In this document: positions 8,115-18,365 of the stretch, one piece after another
How positions within the stretch are numbered: position 1 is the first letter of the stretch
How the letters are laid out: the number at the start of each line of letters is the position of its first letter
Assembly: GCA_040387735.1 (NCBI GenBank)
Contig: JAZKDE010000001.1
Span: 1-64,000, forward strand
DNA from: Arcicella sp040387735
GTDB lineage: Bacteria; Bacteroidota; Bacteroidia; Cytophagales; Spirosomataceae
DNA length: 64,000 nt
Reading direction: 5' to 3'
Position numbers and translations under genes: made by a program
The notes under the pieces: generated by a model
Told to the model about the DNA's origin: nothing
The model's database searches: none
The model's input: only the letters and a program-made list of their open reading frames with translations

Positions 8115-11100
8115 TTAGAAACCAAAGTTAAGAGCAACTTGATAAGAACGTAAGTTTGGCATAGTATTATGGTCTGTACCTCTATCCCAAGCTGAGTTAT
8201 TTGTTCCTGAACTTATTTCTGGATCAAAACCTGTGTATTTAGTGAATGTCAACAAGTTACGTCCAGAAAGTACTAATTGTAGTTTTCTGAATGTTTTGAT
8301 GTTCAACGCTTTTGCTAAATCAATACCAACAGAAACGTTTCTTAAACGAACAAATGAAGCATCTTCGTAGAAGTAATCTTTCGTACCATTTGCTTGACGT
8401 TGTGCGTAAACTCCACGATAGAAGGCTGTCCAAGCACCTGTTTGTCCACCAATTGTGATTGGGTTTTCATAATCCGCATGAATACCATCACGGTACATCC
8501 ACTGTTTTGTTTGGTTATAAATATGGCTACCTTGTACCCAATCCACTTGGAATCCAAGCGTCAAATATCCTTTAAACGTGAAATCATTGATGAATGACAT
8601 ATTGAATTTTGGATTTGGATCACCAAAACTGTATCTATCACTCGTAAAGTAAGGTTGTTTCGTAGCAGTTTCTACAACATAACCGTTACTTGCCACTTCA
8701 TATTTAGACTGACTTGCTTCAGCAATTTCAAAAGTTCCGTCTGGTTTTTTAGCTTTAACATCAGTTAAATATTTAAAACCATATAATTGTCCAATTTTCT
8801 CGCCAGCCTTCAATACATAGTTTGTACTACCAGCACTTGAAATAATTACGATTTCGCCGTTTCCTGTTACTGAAGTAATTTCAGAAGTCTGCTTACTAAA
8901 GTTGATAGTTGTATTCCAAACTAAATCTTTACTTTTGAATGCCATTGCACTGATTTGAGCTTGAATACCATTAGAACCGATACCAAACGCATTCGTTTTT
9001 AATGTTCCTGCACCAGTTGATGGAGCTGCATCAACGTTCCAAATAGCACCTTCTGTATTACGTTTCCAGTAAGTAGCAGATAAACGAATGTCGTTCAAGA
9101 CATTTACATTTTTAGAAAGATTCAATGATAAATCAGTACCAATTTCTAATTCTTTTGATACCTCAACACCTAAATCTGGATTACTTTGAGCTGTTGGAAA
9201 ATAAAATGCTCCTGAGCCACCGATATTTCTCGTTCCTAAAGTAACATAGCGGTCAAAAGGTCTTGGTTGAATACCCGCTTCACCATAAGCGGCTCTAATT
9301 TTAAATTCGCTTAAAGTGTTAGCAATTACGCCGTTTTTCCAGAAATCTAATGATGAAAGTCTCACATAAGCATCTCCACGTGGGAAAGTAAATGGTTTTG
9401 AACCACCACCAAACGCAGATGAATAATCGCTACGGAAACCACCTGAAACTCCAGCTATTTCACCATATTCAATTCTTTGATTTACTACGTATCCGTAAGT
9501 AACGAAAGGTTCTGTATAAGTTCCTTGCGGAGCGTTAGTCGTTCCAGAACTACTTAAAGGACGAACTAAAGTTGTTGTACCTTGTGCTGGTGTGAAAGGC
9601 GTGTAAGTAGGTAAACCTAATTGATAAGTTACGTATTGGTCGTTGGTTTGTTTACGCCAGTCAAAAGCTAATTGCGTTGATGTCGTGATAGGAAGATTTA
9701 CATTGAAATCTTTCTTGAAATCAGTACGAATAGTTGCCGTTGCTAAGAAGTTTTGAGCATTTTTAGTGATACTAAAGTTGTCAATTTCTCCTTTTTTATC
9801 AGAACCATAACCTGCCAAATAGTAGTTAGATGGTAATGCAGCAATGTTTGGGTTGGTTGTTTGGTTTGCGTAAGTATAAATATCCTCATCACGTTGGAAA
9901 TTGACACCATATTTTGCATCTAATTCTACAAATTTATTCAATTCATAGTTTAAACTTAAATTTTGGATTACGTCAATCTTGTTTTCATTATGATTCAAAT
10001 ACTGTTGGTAGAAATTGGGGTTAAAGCCGTTTACACCAGCAGCATCTCCAACGTAACCCGCATAATCTCCATTAGTTAAAGGTTGGTCGTAGTTAGCAAA
10101 TGGACGAGTATTATTAACAGCGAATAAAATACTTCTGTCGTTTGACTTGATCGTGTTTTTTGTATAAACCAACTGAGTAATTGAACGGAACTTTAATTTT
10201 GGAGCAAGTACAGCACCAATATTTGCGGTAACGTTTGTTCTCTTGTAATCTCCGTTATTCACTACGTTACTACCTTGGTAGTTATTTGACAATGTGAATG
10301 CAAAGTCAAATTTATCTTTTCCTCCCGATATGGCAACACTATTATTAAAAGTGTTTGCAGGCACAAAAACTGAATTAAAATGGTCATAATATTTCAAGTT
10401 AGCATTATATGCTTTACTTGTTGTACTATTTACATCCAAAGGGTTGTAAATAACATTACCGTTATAAAGACCCGTAATTGGGTCTTGAACCAAAATTGGA
10501 TTTCCAGCACCAGCACTCAAAACATTATTATTCGCATCAGTACCAAAAGCATGAAGTTGAGCTTTTCTAACGCCACCAATGTTCAAATAAGTATTCTGAG
10601 AAACACTTGATGAAACATCAATATTTAGTTGTCCACTTTTACCTTTTTTAGTAAATAACTGAATAACACCGTTTGCACCCTGAGCACCATAAATGGTAGC
10701 AGAAGCAGCACCTTGCACAACTTCAATTCTATCAATTACCGTAAGGTCGATTGAGTTTAAATCAGTAGATGCTACCTGAATACCATCAATCATAATCATT
10801 GGGGTTGTTCCACGGTTGATTGTATTAATACCACGAAGCACAATGTTGGTTGCAGCCCCTGGAGTACCATTACTACTACTGATTTGAGCACCCGCAATTT
10901 TTCCAACAAGGGCTTGGTCAATTGACGCAGTTGGAGCTTGTGGAAGACTCTTTGACGAGATTGATTCTACGGCAAAAGCTAATTTTGCTTTATTTGTTGC
11001 TATACCGACACCCGTTACAACGATTTCAGAAAGTTGTCTAACATCGGTTGCCATTTTTACATTCACAACTGATTGACTTCCAATACCAACTTCTTCCGAA

Positions 11101-11339
11101 GTCATGCCTATAAACGAGAATTGTAATTTTGCATCTCCATTAGGAACTGAAATTGAGTAGTTCCCAGAAGCATCAGTTTGCGAACCCTGAGTTGTGTTTT
11201 TAACACGAACGGTTACGCCTGGAAGACCCGAGCCATCCTCGGCTGAGGTTACTTTACCAGTTACTTTTCTGTCTTGTGCAAAAATATTTACACAAAAAGT
11301 AAGAGCAACGAGAAAAGTCATGAGTAAGTGTTTCTTCAT
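8115..11339 (-). CDS. SusC/RagA-family TonB-linked outer membrane transporter (pair 1)
   Basis: A 1074-residue TonB-dependent transporter. After the signal peptide (to about residue 21, FAQ) comes a carboxypeptidase-regulatory-like domain (residues 24-95, VTGKVTSAEDGSGLPGV), then the plug with SISSKSLPQAPTASIDQAL, IVLRGINTINRGTTPMIMID and ATIYGAQGANGVIQLFTKKG, then a 22-strand barrel region ending in LNFGF with a terminal Phe. It imports the ligand captured by the SusD protein downstream. The preceding 496-base region up to the next terminator probably holds its promoter. The plug reads ATIYGAQGANG, where many SusCs have A(A/S)IYGARG(A/S)NG. Confidence 0.94.
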   Translation of the reverse strand: MKKHLLMTFLVALTFCVNIFAQDRKVTGKVTSAEDGSGLPGVTVRVKNTTQGSQTDASGNYSISVPNGDAKLQFSFIGMTSEEVGIGSQSVVNVKMATDVRQLSEIVVTGVGIATNKAKLAFAVESISSKSLPQAPTASIDQALVGKIAGAQISSSNGTPGAATNIVLRGINTINRGTTPMIMIDGIQVASTDLNSIDLTVIDRIEVVQGAASATIYGAQGANGVIQLFTKKGKSGQLNIDVSSSVSQNTYLNIGGVRKAQLHAFGTDANNNVLSAGAGNPILVQDPITGLYNGNVIYNPLDVNSTTSKAYNANLKYYDHFNSVFVPANTFNNSVAISGGKDKFDFAFTLSNNYQGSNVVNNGDYKRTNVTANIGAVLAPKLKFRSITQLVYTKNTIKSNDRSILFAVNNTRPFANYDQPLTNGDYAGYVGDAAGVNGFNPNFYQQYLNHNENKIDVIQNLSLNYELNKFVELDAKYGVNFQRDEDIYTYANQTTNPNIAALPSNYYLAGYGSDKKGEIDNFSITKNAQNFLATATIRTDFKKDFNVNLPITTSTQLAFDWRKQTNDQYVTYQLGLPTYTPFTPAQGTTTLVRPLSSSGTTNAPQGTYTEPFVTYGYVVNQRIEYGEIAGVSGGFRSDYSSAFGGGSKPFTFPRGDAYVRLSSLDFWKNGVIANTLSEFKIRAAYGEAGIQPRPFDRYVTLGTRNIGGSGAFYFPTAQSNPDLGVEVSKELEIGTDLSLNLSKNVNVLNDIRLSATYWKRNTEGAIWNVDAAPSTGAGTLKTNAFGIGSNGIQAQISAMAFKSKDLVWNTTINFSKQTSEITSVTGNGEIVIISSAGSTNYVLKAGEKIGQLYGFKYLTDVKAKKPDGTFEIAEASQSKYEVASNGYVVETATKQPYFTSDRYSFGDPNPKFNMSFINDFTFKGYLTLGFQVDWVQGSHIYNQTKQWMYRDGIHADYENPITIGGQTGAWTAFYRGVYAQRQANGTKDYFYEDASFVRLRNVSVGIDLAKALNIKTFRKLQLVLSGRNLLTFTKYTGFDPEISSGTNNSAWDRGTDHNTMPNLRSYQVALNFGF

Positions 11340-11783
11340 GTACTATCTTAATTATGGTTAAAAATTTGTTAAATGAAATTAATATTAATTAATTGTAAAA
11401 ATAGGATTTTTGTACTAAACAAACAATAGGTTAGTGAAAATATTCTTTGGATATATCGCTTAAAAGTGCACTTTTATAGGCAGAAAAGCTCAATTTGTGG
11501 AATTTTATTTTGCTTTTTTAGCAAAATAGCACTCATAAATGATTTTATTACCTCGAAATATTTCTGCCATTTTGTATAGCTTGCCAAAATAATATACTTA
11601 TTTGTCAAGGACTTTAAGGGAATTGTAGAATATTATTTCTTTTGATAGCTTTTTGTAATTAATATTTCATAAAGTTTATTATTAAAATAATGTCGTGAAT
11701 AGATTTTATTTTTTAAAAAATTGTACTATTCTAATGGTTAGCATACTAATATTCTGCATTACTACTAATTTTTAATTTCTTAT
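11340..11783. other. Long A+T-rich leader/promoter region of SusC pair 1
   Basis: No protein-coding stretch is convincing here on either strand. The region must hold the promoter and 5' leader of the SusC gene starting at 11339. I could not place a clear TTTG/TAnnTTTG pair. The most notable element is the 16-bp palindrome at 11461-11476. Confidence 0.5.
11461..11476. promoter_or_regulatory. 16-bp perfect palindrome, candidate operator
   Basis: TAAAAGTGCACTTTTA is a perfect palindrome with no spacer, 120 bases upstream of the SusC start codon. Its size and position would suit a dimeric regulator, but no regulator gene is nearby. Confidence 0.35.
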
Positions 11784-11825
11784 CCATAAAAAAAGCGAAC
11801 CATAATTGGCTCGCTTTTTTTATGG
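11784..11825 (-). terminator. Terminator after the second SusD gene
   Basis: Arms 11784-11802 and 11807-11825 form a 19-bp hairpin with one mismatch (core AGCGAGCCA), 10 bases after the SusD stop. Both flanks have A/T runs. Confidence 0.85.
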
Positions 11826-11835
11826 GTGAATTTGG

Positions 11836-13200
11836 TTATTGATAACCTTCGTTCTGCGTTAAATTTTTGTTAACATCGGTCTCTCTTAATGGAATTGGGA
11901 AGACTAATTTCGGAGAATTAAATGCCCAAGATAGAGATGTACTACCAGATTTTTTAACAATTGTTTGTTTATTACGTTTAATGTCATGAATCCAGTGACC
12001 TTCAAATGCTAATTCAAATCTTCTTTCTTTTAAGATTGTGGCTAAATCTAAAGAAGTATAAAGTTTTGCTCCTGCACGATTACGTAAAATATTAATATCA
12101 GCTAATGCCGTTGTACCAACTGGAGTACCACCAACACGGAAGTTTCCTTCGGCACGAGTCAAGTACATCTCTGCTAAGCGAATTAATGGAATGTTAGCCA
12201 CTAATCTTGCCCATTTCGCTGTATAAATATCACCTGATTGGTAAAAGAAATTACCACGATCATCCGAAACATCGTAAGAGTTTAGATGCTGGTCATTAAT
12301 AATAATATCTCCACGACCCGAATAAGCAGTTGAAGCGAAGAATGTATTCAAACTGTTTACATAATCTTGGTCAGTTCCTTGAGCCGCAAAAACATCCTCA
12401 GTTGAATTAGCTGAGTTATTAAATGCTAAATCAAATGTTTCTGTTAACGCATAATTACCCGAAGCAATTACTCTGTTTGCTGCTTGACGAGCGGCATCAT
12501 AATTTGCTTGCATTAAGTAAACTCTCGATAACAAAGCTGCCGCAGTAGCTTTATTAGCAAAAAAACTGTTTTTAGCAGGTAATAAAGTTTCTGCACTTGT
12601 TAAGTCAGCAATAACAGATTGATAAACTTCCGCAACCGTATTACGAGAAACAAAACTTGCGTCAGTAATTTTTGCCGTTGGAACGGTCAAAATTGGTACA
12701 CCAGCGTTTGAAGCAGGCGTTCCATCTTGGTAGGTTTTCGCAAATTCTCTTACTAATTCAAAGTGCATCCAAGCACGAATTAATTTTGCTTCACCTTCGA
12801 ATCTTGCTTTTTTCGCTGCATCAACTACGCTTAAATTAGCCAGTACATTATTAGCAATATTAATTGTACGATATGAATCTAACCAAGTAGAACGTGCTTG
12901 GTCGTTGGTTTTAAGCAAACTTTTTTCAAAGATTTCACCTGGGGCGACAAATGTTCCTTGCCATTCGATATCACCATTATCAGCAATCAATTCCGCATCA
13001 CGTTGGATATTTCCACCCAAAACGTCGGCATCTGTCATGGAGTCATAAGCACCTGTTAATAGGGCTTCAACATCGGATGATGTTTTTACCGCCGAGATAG
13101 CATCTACATCATCAACGGGTTTTACATCTAATTTATCAGCACAACTTGTCAGCATTAAACTGAAAGCTACTGCGAATATGAGTTTATTATTTATCTTCAT
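11836..13200 (-). CDS. SusD/RagB-family outer membrane lipoprotein (pair 2)
   Basis: The 454-residue product starts at the Met at 13200, because MKINNKLIFAVAFSLMLTSC is a clean lipoprotein signal with the lipidated Cys at residue 20. An in-frame Met at 13299 would add 33 residues with no signal character. SusD features are NVLANLSVVDAA and KARFEGEAKLIRAWMHFELV in the helical region, and ILKERRFELAFEGHWIHDIKR with LVFPIPLRETDVN at the C-terminus. It pairs with the SusC encoded just upstream. The ligand is unknown. Confidence 0.92.
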   Translation of the reverse strand: MKINNKLIFAVAFSLMLTSCADKLDVKPVDDVDAISAVKTSSDVEALLTGAYDSMTDADVLGGNIQRDAELIADNGDIEWQGTFVAPGEIFEKSLLKTNDQARSTWLDSYRTINIANNVLANLSVVDAAKKARFEGEAKLIRAWMHFELVREFAKTYQDGTPASNAGVPILTVPTAKITDASFVSRNTVAEVYQSVIADLTSAETLLPAKNSFFANKATAAALLSRVYLMQANYDAARQAANRVIASGNYALTETFDLAFNNSANSTEDVFAAQGTDQDYVNSLNTFFASTAYSGRGDIIINDQHLNSYDVSDDRGNFFYQSGDIYTAKWARLVANIPLIRLAEMYLTRAEGNFRVGGTPVGTTALADINILRNRAGAKLYTSLDLATILKERRFELAFEGHWIHDIKRNKQTIVKKSGSTSLSWAFNSPKLVFPIPLRETDVNKNLTQNEGYQ

Positions 13201-13348
13201 TTTATTAATGTCTTTGTGAAATGTGTTAAATTCTTGTGCAATAGTTTGGATTAAGTATTTGTTAAAAATTAGGTGATTAGCTACTTTGATTATATTCATA
13301 ATCTTTTGAATAATAGACTAACACCTAAAAACTAAATCCTAACCTCAC

Positions 13349-16300
13349 TTAGAATCCAAGATTTAAACCTACGGTAATTGTTTTAGGTTGTGGTGCTGAA
13401 TAAAAATCATTACCAGCGGCAACGCCCGTTAAATAATCAGTGTTAACTTCTGGGTCCCAACCTGTATATTTTGTGAATGTCAATAAGTTATTTGCCGTAG
13501 CATAAATTCTTACTTTTGACAACTTCAATTTATCAGTGATTGATTTTGGAAGTACATATCCTAAAGATACCGTTTTCAAACGTGTATAACTTGCATCAGA
13601 TAAATAGCGAGAAGATTCTGCTGTTCCATTTCCACCTACATAACGAGCCTGTGGAACGTTAGTGATGTCTCCAGCCTTTTTCCAACGATTTAATTGGTCA
13701 ATGGTTTGGTTGTCATAAAAATCACCATTTGCTGACATAAATTTACCCGCTCCGTTATAAACATCATTACCATAAACTCCTTGGAAGGTGAAACTGAAGT
13801 CAATTCCTTTATAGTTGAATTCGTTGGTAATACCACCAATCCATTTTGGGTTTGGATTTCCAATCGGTGTATTTTCTGCAAGGTTTACGTCGTTAGTTTT
13901 TGTTTTATCTAATGAGCCATCTGCATTTTTCGTATTTTTATAGTATAACGCATCTCCATTTGCAGGGTCAACGCCAGCATATTCTGGTCCAACAAAAACG
14001 CCTAAAGGCTGTCCTTCAACCGCACGGTTCAAGAAACCACCCGTGATAACTTGTCCTTGAAGATTTAAGATTTTGTTAGCATTGGTTGCTGCATTAATTG
14101 ATGCTCTCCAAGTTAAATCACCAAATTTATTATCGGTTTTTAAGATAAATTCCCATCCTTTGTTCTCCAATTCGCCAACGTTTTTCAATAACTGGCCAAA
14201 ACCACTTGTTCCTGGAACGTTCACGTTCAACAATAAATCAGTTGTGTGCTTTGTATAATAATCAACTTCAGCCGAGATTCTATTATTGAAGAAACCAACT
14301 TCAAGACCAATGTCTGTTTGAGCTGTTTTTTCCCATTTCAAATCTGGATTTTCTAACTGCGATGGACGTTGCCCCGGGATTCCTGCGTAACCTGCTGGAT
14401 TTGAATCTGCATTTTGAGCAGAATAAAGACCTAAACTACTAAAGTTATTAATCTCGGCATTACCTGTGAAGCCATAACTTGCACGAACTTTCAAGAAACT
14501 AACTTGACGAACATCTTTCAAGAAACTTTCTTCTGAAAGAATCCAACCTACTGAGGCAGCAGGGAAGAAACCGTAACGATTGTTTGCTCCAAAACGAGAA
14601 GAACCATCCACACGTCCGCTTAAACCTAACAAGTATTTGTTGTCAAATTTGTAGTTAAGTCTTGAGAAATACGAAAGGAAAGTAAATGTTCTTTCATAAG
14701 AATTAGCGTCCGCTTTTGTCGCTCCTGATGCAATTGTTTTATAGGCATCACTTGGAAGGTTACGTCCAGTAGCATCAACAGAAGTCCTCTTAGATTGTTG
14801 GTAACTCATACCCGCAATTACATTCAAATCATGCTTTTGGTCAAAGATTTTATTGAATGTTAAGAAATTATTAGTGTTGTAGTTAAAAATATTAGTGTTG
14901 TTTTTATAAACTTCACCATTTGGTTGACCAGAGTTTCTTACTGTTTTCTTTCCAAAATATTGATCATCATTTCTGAACGACATATCAAAACCATATTCTG
15001 TACGGAATGAAAGAGCAGGAATTACATTCCATTGTCCATAAACATTACCAAGTGTACGATATGTCTCCGTTGTGTTACTTGAATTGTTAACATTCATCAA
15101 TGGATTGTAATACTGTGTAACATCCGCACCATTGTATGTATCAGAATAATCACCAGTACGAGGGTCAATTACGGGAGCCATTGGCGCTAATGCGATAATT
15201 TGCAAAGGCGTTGAGAAGGCATTGTCATTAGACAAACGAGTGTTAAATGTTCTGGCAACACTGGCATTAATACCGATAGTAATTTTATCGGTTGCTTTGT
15301 GGTCAAGATTTAAACGGCTACTAATACGCTCAAAGCTGTTTTTGATAAGAATACCATCTTGTTTGCTATAAGAACCCGACGCATAAAATTTAGTTTTGTC
15401 AGTACCACCACTAATGTTCAAATCAAGTTGGTTAATGCTTCCTTTTCTGAAAACTTGGTCTTCCCAGTTTGTATTTGTATAGTTTGCAGAGGTTGGATCT
15501 GCCCATCTTGCTTTTTCACCTACGGCATAACGAGTAAAACGAGTTTCACCACCTGATACCGAGAATCCTGAATTTACACGAGCTTCCGTGAAAAGTTCAG
15601 CGTATTGAGCAGTATTCAAAAACTGACGATGTCCAGTTGCTTCACTAACCCCAGAGAAATAATTTAAATTGACGCTTGTTTTACCTGATTTTCCACGTTT
15701 GGTCGTCAATAAAACTACACCGTTTGAACCTCTTGCACCGTAAATAGCAGCTGCAGAAGCATCTTTCAAAATTTCAATAGATTCAATATCATTGAAGTTG
15801 ATGTCTGCCATTGGGTTAGGTGTATTTGGTGCTGAACCTGCCGCTGTGGTAGTCATCGGAATTCCGTCAATTACATAAAGAGGTTCGTTACCTGCTGAAA
15901 CAGATGAAGAACCACGAATACGCATCTTAATTCCTTGACCTACTTTTCCGTTACCTGATTCTACAAAAACCCCCGCTGCTCTACCCTGAATAGCTTGTTC
16001 AGTTGATAAAACTGGTAAGTTTTCGATTGATTTTGAGCTGATTTGTGCAACGTTACCCGTTAAATTACTCTTTTTCTGAGTACCGTAACCAACAACTACT
16101 ACTTCTCCTAAAGAATTATCGCTTTCCGTTAGAGCAATATTGATAATGCTCTGGTTAGAAATTTCAACGGTTTGAGTATAAAAACCAACTGAGCGAATTT
16201 CTAATGTACTTTTTCCAGATGGAATACTTATCGCATAATTACCCGTTGCATCAGTAGATGTTCCTTTGTTTGATCCTTTCACTTGCACACTCACTCCTGG

Positions 16301-16417
16301 AAGCGGTGAGCCATCCCCGGCTGAAACCACTTTTCCTGTAATTCGGCGGTCTTGAGCCAACAAACTCAGAGAACAGCCAAAAAACAATAATAAACTGAAT
16401 AATAAACGTTTGTTCAT
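13349..16417 (-). CDS. SusC/RagA-family TonB-linked outer membrane transporter (pair 2)
   Basis: This is a 1022-residue transporter with a signal peptide (to about residue 22), a carboxypeptidase-regulatory-like domain (residues 25-98, ITGKVVSAGDGSPLPGVSV), the linker VVVVGYGTQKKSNLTGNV, the plug with MRIRGSSSVSAGNEPLYVID and AAIYGARGSNGVVLLTTKRG, and a barrel ending in LNLGF. It differs clearly from the other SusC in this window, so the two pairs are not a recent duplication. It is followed after 148 bases by its SusD partner and preceded by a well-formed promoter at 16552-16585. Confidence 0.95.
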   Translation of the reverse strand: MNKRLLFSLLLFFGCSLSLLAQDRRITGKVVSAGDGSPLPGVSVQVKGSNKGTSTDATGNYAISIPSGKSTLEIRSVGFYTQTVEISNQSIINIALTESDNSLGEVVVVGYGTQKKSNLTGNVAQISSKSIENLPVLSTEQAIQGRAAGVFVESGNGKVGQGIKMRIRGSSSVSAGNEPLYVIDGIPMTTTAAGSAPNTPNPMADINFNDIESIEILKDASAAAIYGARGSNGVVLLTTKRGKSGKTSVNLNYFSGVSEATGHRQFLNTAQYAELFTEARVNSGFSVSGGETRFTRYAVGEKARWADPTSANYTNTNWEDQVFRKGSINQLDLNISGGTDKTKFYASGSYSKQDGILIKNSFERISSRLNLDHKATDKITIGINASVARTFNTRLSNDNAFSTPLQIIALAPMAPVIDPRTGDYSDTYNGADVTQYYNPLMNVNNSSNTTETYRTLGNVYGQWNVIPALSFRTEYGFDMSFRNDDQYFGKKTVRNSGQPNGEVYKNNTNIFNYNTNNFLTFNKIFDQKHDLNVIAGMSYQQSKRTSVDATGRNLPSDAYKTIASGATKADANSYERTFTFLSYFSRLNYKFDNKYLLGLSGRVDGSSRFGANNRYGFFPAASVGWILSEESFLKDVRQVSFLKVRASYGFTGNAEINNFSSLGLYSAQNADSNPAGYAGIPGQRPSQLENPDLKWEKTAQTDIGLEVGFFNNRISAEVDYYTKHTTDLLLNVNVPGTSGFGQLLKNVGELENKGWEFILKTDNKFGDLTWRASINAATNANKILNLQGQVITGGFLNRAVEGQPLGVFVGPEYAGVDPANGDALYYKNTKNADGSLDKTKTNDVNLAENTPIGNPNPKWIGGITNEFNYKGIDFSFTFQGVYGNDVYNGAGKFMSANGDFYDNQTIDQLNRWKKAGDITNVPQARYVGGNGTAESSRYLSDASYTRLKTVSLGYVLPKSITDKLKLSKVRIYATANNLLTFTKYTGWDPEVNTDYLTGVAAGNDFYSAPQPKTITVGLNLGF

Positions 16418-16551
16418 GAAAATTTGGGTTTTTTAGATTAAATAAAATTGTGTTAATGAAATGCCTAAACTATGTGTGAAATCTTATTTTTTATAGTTTT
16501 TAGGATTGTTTTTTTGTGAATTGTGGGTTTATTTTTGCAAAAACCACATTT

Positions 16552-16585
16552 CAAAGTTAGATATTGTTTATGGTAATGCCAAAAA
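16552..16585 (-). promoter_or_regulatory. Bacteroidota-type promoter of SusC/SusD pair 2
   Basis: On the minus strand a TTTTTG (-33 element, 16580-16585) is followed after 20 bases by TAACTTTG (-7 element, 16552-16559). The predicted start is near 16546, giving a leader of about 130 bases before the SusC ATG. Confidence 0.6.
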
Positions 16586-16635
16586 GAAATCTTGCTAAAA
16601 ATCAATATACGACTATTTTCAATTCAAAATCAGGA

Positions 16636-17391
16636 TTAATTGGAAATAATTTCTGGTAAAACAATTTGCTGAGCATACTCATAACCCGCTTTAAAAATCT
16701 GGACAGATTTGCGAATATCGTAAGGGTCATAAGATTTGAGGGCAGGTGGTTCAATCAAAAAATCACATTGAGCTAATCGACTTTTAGAATTGTTATTGAT
16801 TGCCAAAAATAAGGCTTTGGGAACAATTGTAGCCATTGACTTTGGGGTTTGTTGCATTCCGTAGGGATTACAGTGGCTACCGATGATGAAATCATATTTC
16901 CCTAATAACGGTTCAATAGGCATATTGTTTAAAACTCCGCCGTCAATAAGGGTGGCATTATTGAAAACGATTGGCTCGAAAAGTCCAGGAATACAACACG
17001 AAGCAATAACTGGTTTGAGTAATTCGCCCGAAGAGAAAAATACCGTTTCTCCTGCATATAAATCGGTCGCATTTACGGTCAAGGGTATTTTGAGTCGTTC
17101 AAATGAATTATGCGGAAAGTATTGCAAATAAACTTCTTCAACCTTTTGCATTCGTATTAAACCAGATCTACTCCAAGCTGGTCGCATGGCTCTCAAGGTA
17201 TTAGTTGATACGACAATTTCTAGAATATGGTCTGGCGAATATCCCGCCGCAAACATTGCTCCCACAATCGACCCCGCACTGCATCCAGATATTCCAGAAA
17301 TCTTGATATTTTTTTCGAGTAGAGCTTTTAAAACGCCCAAATGTGCAATACCTCTTGCACCTCCGCCCGAGAGAACTATTCCTATTTTCAT
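16636..17391 (-). CDS. Patatin-like phospholipase family protein
   Basis: The 251-residue product is an RssA-type single-domain patatin. The start is set at the ATG at 17391 (MKIGIVLSGGGARG); a TTG three codons earlier is less likely. The oxyanion motif GGGARG is at residues 9-14, the nucleophile elbow GCSAG has S38, and the catalytic Asp is D150 in IDGG. These Ser-Asp hydrolases cleave acyl chains from lipids. There is no signal peptide, so it is expected in the cytoplasm. It is divergent from the MBL-fold gene, with only about 120 bases between the start codons. Confidence 0.9.
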   Translation of the reverse strand: MKIGIVLSGGGARGIAHLGVLKALLEKNIKISGISGCSAGSIVGAMFAAGYSPDHILEIVVSTNTLRAMRPAWSRSGLIRMQKVEEVYLQYFPHNSFERLKIPLTVNATDLYAGETVFFSSGELLKPVIASCCIPGLFEPIVFNNATLIDGGVLNNMPIEPLLGKYDFIIGSHCNPYGMQQTPKSMATIVPKALFLAINNNSKSRLAQCDFLIEPPALKSYDPYDIRKSVQIFKAGYEYAQQIVLPEIISN

Positions 17392-17511
17392 GGTTTGCAA
17401 TTTTAATTCATGAATGATAATCTACGCATTGGCATTTTGCTATTTACCGCTTTGTTGGGTAATTTACACAAAAAACGGATAATTCAAAACGATAAATCAA
17501 CACTACATAAT

Positions 17512-18357
17512 ATGATATTACATTCAATTGATTCTGGATATTTTAAATTAGACGGTGGTGCCATGTTTGGAGTAGTGCCAAAATCGTTTTGGAACAAACT
17601 CAATCCCGCCGATGAAAATAACCTCTGTTCATGGGCAATGCGTTGTTTGCTAATTGAGGATGGAAATCAATTGATTTTGGTGGATACTGGCATGGGCGAT
17701 AAGCAAGACGCTAAGTGGCAAGGGTACTATTATCGTCACGGAGAGGGTGATTTAGTGAAGTCAATCAGAGCAAAAGGTTATTCTGAAAATGATGTTACAG
17801 ATGTGATTTTGAGCCATTTACACTTTGACCATTGCGGAGGTGCAGTAAAATGGAATATTGACCGAACAAAATTTGAAATGACTTTTCCAAATGCCAGTTA
17901 TTGGTCACATTCAGAGCATTTTGCGACTGCCATTAATCCAAATCAACGAGAAAAAGCTACTTTTTTTAAAGAGAATATCTTGCCAATACAAGAAGCAAAT
18001 CAATTATTTTTTATTGATAAAGTTTCAGAAAAGCCTTTCAAAAATATTGAAATTTTCACGGCGGATGGTCACACGGAAAAAATGTTAATGCCAAAGATTT
18101 CATACCAGAATAAAGAATTATTATTTATTGCGGACACTATTCCTTCGCACGCTCATATTCCTGTGCCTTACGTGATGGGTTATGATGTACGCCCATTGCA
18201 AACGATGGAAGAAAAGGGAGATTTATTGACGAAAGCTTCAGAAAAAGATTGGATTCTCTTCTTTGACCATGACCCAATTTACGATTGTGCAACGGTACAA
18301 AAAACTGAAAAAGGCTTTGTCATTAAAGATAAGGGGAGTTTAGAAGCATTTATTTAA
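17512..18357 (+). CDS. MBL-fold metallo-hydrolase
   Basis: The 281-residue protein is started at the ATG at 17512, where the family-typical MILHSIDSGYFKLDGGAMFG begins. The open frame extends to 17410, but those 34 residues are unlike the family. The zinc-binding motif HLHFDH is at residues 102-107. Further metal ligands are expected in ADGHTEKM and FDHDP. The overall layout resembles N-acyl-homoserine-lactonase-like and other uncharacterised MBL hydrolases, so the substrate is unknown. It ends eight bases from the convergent DUF5723 gene. Confidence 0.87.
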   Translation: MILHSIDSGYFKLDGGAMFGVVPKSFWNKLNPADENNLCSWAMRCLLIEDGNQLILVDTGMGDKQDAKWQGYYYRHGEGDLVKSIRAKGYSENDVTDVILSHLHFDHCGGAVKWNIDRTKFEMTFPNASYWSHSEHFATAINPNQREKATFFKENILPIQEANQLFFIDKVSEKPFKNIEIFTADGHTEKMLMPKISYQNKELLFIADTIPSHAHIPVPYVMGYDVRPLQTMEEKGDLLTKASEKDWILFFDHDPIYDCATVQKTEKGFVIKDKGSLEAFI

Positions 18358-18365
18358 AAGTTTTA

